This document shows, piece after piece, positions 59,380 to 64,000 of a stretch of 64,000 nt of DNA. Both the position numbers and the translations under genes were made by a program. The DNA comes from Caldilineaceae bacterium (GTDB lineage Bacteria > Chloroflexota > Anaerolineae > Caldilineales > Caldilineaceae): NCBI GenBank assembly GCA_022821545.1, contig JAJEDJ010000049.1, forward strand, positions 1 to 64,000. Reading direction: 5' to 3'. Every line of letters begins with the position of its first letter. The first letter of the stretch is position 1. The notes under the pieces were generated by a model, which had not been told where the DNA came from, made no database searches, and saw nothing but the letters and a program-made list of their open reading frames with translations.

Positions 59380-61629
59380 ATGAGTTCAGATTCGCTTCTT
59401 ACCTTTTGGATTCGACGCTGGCAGAGCGGAATTCTCGTGGCTGCCCTGCTTTTGTCCCTGCATTCTCAAGTCGCCGTTGCAGGTACTACCGACCCTTTTG
59501 AACATGAATTGAACTGCGCAAGCTTACATACTGTCACGGCCGGAGAAACCCTGACCGGCATAGCCTTGAGGACAGGCGTTTCCCTGTCCGCCCTGGCAGA
59601 GGCCAATCACCTTTCGACGACCGCCCAGGTACTGATCGGTCAGGTGTTGTGTATCCCCCGCACGATTAGTGCGGGCTCCCCGGTAGCGCCTGCCGCCCCT
59701 TCCGCGCCTGCTGCACCTGCCGCGCCCGCTGCCCCTGCCGCGCCGGTCGTGCCGGCCCCAACTGCGCGAACGGGAACAGCCGCCAATTGGACCGGCAAAT
59801 ACTACAACAGTCAGGACCTCAGCGGCGATCCCGTACTGACGCGCCAGGACGCCTCCATCGACTTTAACTGGCAATCCGGCAGCCCGGACACAAACATAGC
59901 CAGCGACGGTTTCAGCGTATCCTGGACGGCAAACGTAGTCTTTGAGACTGGCGCCTACCGGTTCACCGCTGTCGCCGACGATGGCGTCCGCATTTACGTG
60001 GACGACTCGCTCGTCCTGGAAGACTGGAACGTTCACCCGGCTTCCACGACGGTGCGTGACACCGAGATCGCGGAAGGAAGCCACACGGTAAAGGTCGAGT
60101 ACTTCGAGGCAGGCGGAGAGGCATCGATTTCGGTTTCGTGGGTGAAGCAGGCAGCGGAAACGCCCAGCTGTAACATTCAGCCCCACGATAGTCTGGCCAC
60201 CTATTGGGCCCACTCTTCCTTGGGATGCGCGAGTGCCGCGGCGGCAACCGTTTGGGCTGCCTGGCAGCCGTTCGAGGGCGGCCACATGATCTGGCGTCAG
60301 AATGATGTCGCAGTGTATGTCTATGCCGACGGCGGAAACTGGGCCCGCTTCAACGACGATTGGAACGAACAGCCCCTCAGCAACAACAGGGGAACGCCGC
60401 CGGCCGGTCTACAGTCCCCCGTGCGGGGTTTCGGTCATCTGTGGGAAACGAATGACGATGTGTACGGCGACCTGGGCTGGGCCACCGCAGATGAGAAGGG
60501 CTTTTGCGCTCGAATCCAGCAGTTCGAAAGAGGCATACTCTTGATTGCCGATACTGTCGAGACGTGCCGCGAAAACTCGCATAACTTTGCGTCAGAAACA
60601 TTTGTCGCCAACAACGTCCTGCAGGCGTTGTCCGGCGGGGAGTGGACCCTGGTCTGCGATAAGCGGACGCATGAGAGACTGGCGCCCTACTGGAATCAGG
60701 ACGATGTCGGGTGCCCGTTGTCCGGCGGCGCTACGTTATGGACTGCCTGGCAGCCGTTTCAGAGAGGCTATATGCTCTGGCGGCAGGATGACGATGCGGT
60801 GTTCGTGTTCACCGACGAGCAGGAATGGGCGCGTTACTCGGATGACTGGGACAGCCAGGAATATGCGCCGACCCGGGGCACTCAGCCCGAAAACATGCAC
60901 ACGCCCGTACGCGGTTTCGGCTATCTGTGGGCGACGAATGACGATGTCTTTGCGGACCTGGGATGGGCAACCGATGGCGAAAAGGGCGCCTGTACGCTGA
61001 TTCAGGCGTTCGACGATGGCGCACTGCTCACCGGTGATCCGGTGGATTCCTGCTTCGATGGGGCTGACAACCTGGTGTCGGATACTCTGGTGGGTTCGAG
61101 TACGATCGAGGCTTTGAATTCGGGCAGCTGGGAAATTGCCTGCGTAAACCCGGTTCACGAGGATCTGGACCACCTTTGGGATCATGCTGAGTTTGGCTGT
61201 CCCCTCGCGGCCGGCGGAATTCTGTGGTCGTCATGGCAGCCGTTCCAGTCAGGCCACATGATCTGGCGGGAGAATGATGACGCCGTTTTCGTCTTTGCAA
61301 ATGGTGAGGACGCGCGACGATTTGCGGACGCCTGGGACGATCAGGCATATTCAACGAACCGGGGCACACCGCCCGAAGGTCTCCAAACGCCTGAACGAGG
61401 CTTCGGCTATCTCTGGGAAAACGATGACGACGTCTACGGCGATTTGGGCTGGGCGACTGCTGACGAGAGAGGTTTTTGCGCCGTGTTCCAGCAGTACGAG
61501 AAAGGCTACCTTATCGTGAGCAGCTCCGTGCCCTCATGTAGAGACGGTCACAGTAACGAGGCGACGGAGTTCGACTTCGCACTCCATTCACTGAGCGTCC
61601 TCAACGACGGAACCTGGACGCTCAGATAG
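59380..61629 (+). CDS. Secreted LysM-PA14 protein with three novel C-terminal repeats
   Basis: A 749-residue exported protein. A signal peptide (about residues 1-33, ending QVAVAG) is followed by a LysM domain (HTVTAGETLTGIALRTGVS, about 48-95), a Pro/Ala-rich linker, and a PA14-like carbohydrate-binding domain (about 137-262, with WTGKYYNSQDLSG and AVADDGVRIYVDD). The rest is three repeats of about 155-160 residues (coding near 60181-60640, 60664-61130 and 61150-61626), each with GCxxxxxxxxWxxWQPF, MxWRxxDxAVxVF and RGFGYLWxxxDDVxxDLGWAT motifs and paired Cys. It probably binds peptidoglycan and an external glycan. The repeat family is not one I can name. Confidence 0.78.
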   Translation: MSSDSLLTFWIRRWQSGILVAALLLSLHSQVAVAGTTDPFEHELNCASLHTVTAGETLTGIALRTGVSLSALAEANHLSTTAQVLIGQVLCIPRTISAGSPVAPAAPSAPAAPAAPAAPAAPVVPAPTARTGTAANWTGKYYNSQDLSGDPVLTRQDASIDFNWQSGSPDTNIASDGFSVSWTANVVFETGAYRFTAVADDGVRIYVDDSLVLEDWNVHPASTTVRDTEIAEGSHTVKVEYFEAGGEASISVSWVKQAAETPSCNIQPHDSLATYWAHSSLGCASAAAATVWAAWQPFEGGHMIWRQNDVAVYVYADGGNWARFNDDWNEQPLSNNRGTPPAGLQSPVRGFGHLWETNDDVYGDLGWATADEKGFCARIQQFERGILLIADTVETCRENSHNFASETFVANNVLQALSGGEWTLVCDKRTHERLAPYWNQDDVGCPLSGGATLWTAWQPFQRGYMLWRQDDDAVFVFTDEQEWARYSDDWDSQEYAPTRGTQPENMHTPVRGFGYLWATNDDVFADLGWATDGEKGACTLIQAFDDGALLTGDPVDSCFDGADNLVSDTLVGSSTIEALNSGSWEIACVNPVHEDLDHLWDHAEFGCPLAAGGILWSSWQPFQSGHMIWRENDDAVFVFANGEDARRFADAWDDQAYSTNRGTPPEGLQTPERGFGYLWENDDDVYGDLGWATADERGFCAVFQQYEKGYLIVSSSVPSCRDGHSNEATEFDFALHSLSVLNDGTWTLR

Positions 61630-61719
61630 ACGAAACTGACCGGGAGGGACTGCTGAGAGCGGTCCTCTCCCGTCCTTCGGTTGCCTGCTGCAGCTTGCGG
61701 CGGTACGGCAAGACTCCTG

Positions 61720-63279
61720 ATGTCCCGCGCCCCCCACCTCGTCCGCTCCTCCTTCCTCGTAATTTTCATATTCGGCCTGGACAAAGTAACCGGCTTTGTG
61801 AAGCTGCTGTTGACGACCCGGTTGTTCGGGACCGGGCCGGAAGTTGACGCGTTTGCAACGGCCAATCAGCTGCCCGAGCTCTTGCTGGCGCTGCTTGCTG
61901 CCGGCGCCCTCTCAGCCGCTTTCATTCCCGTCTATTCCGGCTACCTGACGCAGTCCCGGCAGGGCGAAGCCGAGTCGCTTGCCGGGACTGTATTGACGCT
62001 GACCGCGATCGTAGTCGGCACGGCCTGTCTACTGGCCATCCTTGCCGCGCCTTGGCTCGTTCGCGTCGTCCTCGCGCCCCATTTCCCTGAAGAGACACAA
62101 CAGCTGACGATTCAGATGATGCGGATCTTTCTTCTGGCCGCCGTGTTGATCAGTGTTTCCGGCGTGTTCGGCAGTGTGCTGCATTCGCACCAGCACTTTC
62201 TGACCCCAGCCCTGGGCAGTGTTCTGATCGACCTGGGTCAAATCGCGGGCATGATCGCGCTAGTGCCGATTTGGGGCGTCTCCGGCATGGCATGGGGCAG
62301 CGTCCTGGGCGCGGCGCTTACTGTCCTCGTACAACTCCCGGCCCTGGCGCGACTGAAACTGCGGCTGCGGCTGCAGATCAATCTCAGGCTCGAAGGAGTA
62401 CGAGAGGTTTTGCGCCTGATGGGCCCGCGCCTCGTGACCCTCGGCTCCTTTCAGGCGGTGGACCTTGTCTTCATTCGCCTTGCCTCTGCCCTGCCTGCCG
62501 GCAGTATTGCCGCCTTCCATTACGCAATGCTGGTGATGCTGTCGATGCCTAAATCTCTCTTTGGGGCCGCGATTTCTCAGGTGATCTTTCCGACGATGGC
62601 CGAGCAGTACAATACCGGAAGCGGTCGCCAGCTGCGCGAGACCGTGACGCACGGGTTGCGGGCGACCTGGCTGCTCCTGCTGCCGGCTGCGGTCGGTCTG
62701 CTGGTCCTGGGAAGGCCGGCGGTGGCCTTTCTGTTTGAGAGGGGAGCGTTTGGCCCGGAAGCGAGCGCGCTGGTTTACCTGCTGATGGCGATCTTTTCAG
62801 TGCGTCTTCTGGGCGAGGCGTCATACGACGTGCTGACGCTGACCTTTTTCGCCCAGCACAACACGCACGTGCCGATGTGGGCGACACTGGGTTGGATGAT
62901 TCTGAATGCCGGTTTGAGTGTCCTTCTTGTCGGGCCTTTCGGGATCGCCGGCCTGGCTTGGGCCGCGTCGATTGCGGGGGCGGCCTTGGCGGCGGCGCTC
63001 TTTGCGCTCAACCTGCGGGTCGGCGGCGTGGACGTGCCGCTGCTGCGCGCTGCGTTAAGGCGGGCAACCGTGGGCAGCCTGGGGATGTGCGGTGTCGTCC
63101 TCCTCCTTCACCAGCTGCGGCTGCCGCCGGCGCTCTTCATTCTGGCCAGTGCCGGCAGTGGGGGCATTGCGTTTTTCGGGATATACGTACTGCTCGGCGG
63201 CAGCGAAGTCCTGACCGTGCTGGGGCACCTGCGCCGCGGGCTGCAGAGCAGGATCAGCCTGGAAACTCATTCAGACTGA
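61720..63279 (+). CDS. murJ: Lipid II flippase MurJ
   Basis: A 519-residue polytopic MOP-superfamily protein with about fourteen helices. FGLDKVTGFVKLLLTTRLFGTGPEVDAFATANQLPELL near the N terminus is the MurJ signature region, and ALSAAFIPVY, FAQHNTHVPMWATLG and the central LFGAAISQVIFPTMAE match the family. It flips the peptidoglycan precursor lipid II across the membrane. The ATG at 61720 fits the family N terminus; a TTG frame from 61681 adds 13 unlikely residues. It follows the LysM/PA14 gene by 90 bp, so both may serve the cell wall. It converges on a PhyH-like gene. Confidence 0.9.
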   Translation: MSRAPHLVRSSFLVIFIFGLDKVTGFVKLLLTTRLFGTGPEVDAFATANQLPELLLALLAAGALSAAFIPVYSGYLTQSRQGEAESLAGTVLTLTAIVVGTACLLAILAAPWLVRVVLAPHFPEETQQLTIQMMRIFLLAAVLISVSGVFGSVLHSHQHFLTPALGSVLIDLGQIAGMIALVPIWGVSGMAWGSVLGAALTVLVQLPALARLKLRLRLQINLRLEGVREVLRLMGPRLVTLGSFQAVDLVFIRLASALPAGSIAAFHYAMLVMLSMPKSLFGAAISQVIFPTMAEQYNTGSGRQLRETVTHGLRATWLLLLPAAVGLLVLGRPAVAFLFERGAFGPEASALVYLLMAIFSVRLLGEASYDVLTLTFFAQHNTHVPMWATLGWMILNAGLSVLLVGPFGIAGLAWAASIAGAALAAALFALNLRVGGVDVPLLRAALRRATVGSLGMCGVVLLLHQLRLPPALFILASAGSGGIAFFGIYVLLGGSEVLTVLGHLRRGLQSRISLETHSD

Positions 63280-63311
63280 CGGCCCGGTCAGCTGCCGCGC
63301 CCAGGCCGGTC

Positions 63312-64000
63312 TCACACCCCCAGCACGATGCGCTGCGCTTCGCTGATGCGCGCCGCCGTCTCCGATCGGAAAAGGCCGCGCTGGTCCGTCTGTGGTTTGA
63401 GGTCGCGGCGGCAGTAATAGCAGTGGAGCGCACGGCGCGGGCTGTCCGAACGGTTGACAGTTCCTCCGTGCCAGGTAAAGGCGTTGAAGACGAAGACCGT
63501 GCCCGCTTTGCCCTGAACGAGCACTTCGTCTGGGTGTGCCGCCTTCGGATCCTCCATTCCGTCGCGGGGATCCAGGCCAAACAGATGTGAGCCGGGAACA
63601 AGGCGGGTTGCCCCGTTTTCCGGCGTAAAGTCGCTGAGCAGCCAGATAGAGTTGCAGACGTTATAGCGCCGGCGGCCGTCCTGCACGGTAGGCGCAAAGT
63701 CCTGACTGCTGTGGGAGCCGTCGCAGTGCAACGCCTGCAAGCCATGACCTGGAAGCGCCGCGCGCGCATTGAGCGAAGACAGCTTCAAATCGCCGTCGAG
63801 CACGTGGGCCATGGCTGCCAGCACCTTTGCGTTGGCCCACACCAGGTCGAAAAGCGGATCCTTATTCGCCAAATTGGCGAGCCGGTCGGTGCCGTCCTCC
63901 TGATGCACCTCCTTGCCTGCATCCTCGCCTTCTTCATCTTCCAGCTCCTGCAGTCGCTTACGGATCGATTGCACCTGCGCCTGCGTCAGTATTCCGGGAA
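63312..64000 (-). CDS. Phytanoyl-CoA dioxygenase (PhyH)-family protein, partial at the window edge
   Basis: At least 229 residues of a PhyH-like Fe(II)/2-oxoglutarate dioxygenase, whose frame stays open to the right edge and therefore lacks its N terminus. LHCDGSHSS contains the HxD iron ligands, GATRLVPGSHL is the typical beta-strand segment, FTWHGGTVNRS contains the distal His and PRRALHCYY the 2-oxoglutarate Arg. Residues before the GTG at 63974 (GILTQAQ) fit the usual helix before the core, so that GTG is internal. It is distinct in sequence from the PhyH-like protein at 6201-7061. The substrate is unknown. Confidence 0.82.
   Translation of the reverse strand, partial: PGILTQAQVQSIRKRLQELEDEEGEDAGKEVHQEDGTDRLANLANKDPLFDLVWANAKVLAAMAHVLDGDLKLSSLNARAALPGHGLQALHCDGSHSSQDFAPTVQDGRRRYNVCNSIWLLSDFTPENGATRLVPGSHLFGLDPRDGMEDPKAAHPDEVLVQGKAGTVFVFNAFTWHGGTVNRSDSPRRALHCYYCRRDLKPQTDQRGLFRSETAARISEAQRIVLGV

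Noticed and set aside
59171-59383. A 70-codon plus-strand frame with a CxxC-like motif before the LysM/PA14 gene
   Set aside because: It has a non-ATG start without a ribosome binding site, overlaps the next gene's start and shows no family resemblance.
1-64000. tRNA, rRNA and CRISPR arrays
   Set aside because: Reading the intergenic regions on both strands gave no tRNA T-loop/acceptor pattern, no rRNA segments and no regularly spaced repeats with unique spacers. A covariance-model scan would be decisive.

Overview
The window is a GC-rich bacterial chromosome segment with about 51 protein genes on both strands and no rRNA, tRNA, CRISPR array, insertion sequence or prophage that I can recognise. 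The gene families present (NMT1/THI5-type ABC importers, several phytanoyl-CoA-dioxygenase-like proteins, Gfo/Idh/MocA dehydrogenases, CoxMSL-type molybdenum hydroxylases, Uma2 and DUF2905 proteins, frequent GTG/TTG starts behind clear Shine-Dalgarno sites) suggest a heterotrophic member of the Chloroflexota, perhaps Caldilineaceae/Anaerolineae. That placement is an inference from gene content, not a phylogenetic result.

Layout. 1-4.6 kb: sugar kinase, UlaG-like metallo-hydrolase, Gfo/Idh/MocA oxidoreductase and an APH-type phosphotransferase. 5-7.9 kb: a rightward sugar-acid cassette (rhamnonate dehydratase-like enolase-superfamily enzyme, PhyH-like dioxygenase, amidohydrolase/lactonase). 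7.9-14.1 kb: ABC exporter, M23 peptidase divergent from trmD, an RRM RNA-binding protein with its own terminator, and a GNAT acetyltransferase. 14.2-32.4 kb: a long accessory catabolic island, described below. 32.5-37.3 kb: Uma2 nuclease, NmrA-like protein, sugar-phosphate isomerase, a second Gfo/Idh/MocA enzyme and a DegT aminotransferase. 37.4-43.4 kb: a FlgD-like lipoprotein coupled to a glycosyltransferase, a second glycosyltransferase, a XerC/D-type recombinase and an N-acyl-D-amino-acid deacylase-like amidohydrolase. 43.6-51.9 kb: a secreted subtilisin, an aminotransferase, gatA and gatC behind a long structured leader, an AAC(3)-like acetyltransferase, and an SDR plus acyl-CoA dehydrogenase. 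52.4-57.8 kb: assimilatory nitrate operon (nitrite reductase, nitrate/nitrite MFS transporter, molybdopterin nitrate reductase). 57.9-64 kb: methyltransferase and DUF2905, a LysM/PA14/triple-repeat surface protein, MurJ, and a PhyH-like gene running off the right edge.

The 14.2-32.4 kb island is the most distinctive coding region. It combines FdrA and DUF1116 (relatives of the oxamate carbamoyltransferase subunits), a cyclase-family hydrolase, a complete CoxM/CoxS/CoxL hydroxylase with an unrecognised membrane protein between CoxS and CoxL, a nucleotidyltransferase, an N-carbamoyl amidohydrolase, a dihydropyrimidinase/hydantoinase and an NMT1-type importer. Together they look like import, oxidation, ring opening and decarbamoylation of an N-heterocycle such as a pyrimidine, purine or hydantoin; the substrate is not evident from sequence.

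The most distinctive non-coding signal is upstream of gatC. A near-consensus leftward promoter is followed by about 190 nt containing four mutually complementary segments, the last two forming an intrinsic terminator only about 40 nt before gatC. This looks like an attenuation system controlling tRNA-dependent amidotransferase synthesis, possibly with a leaderless leader peptide.
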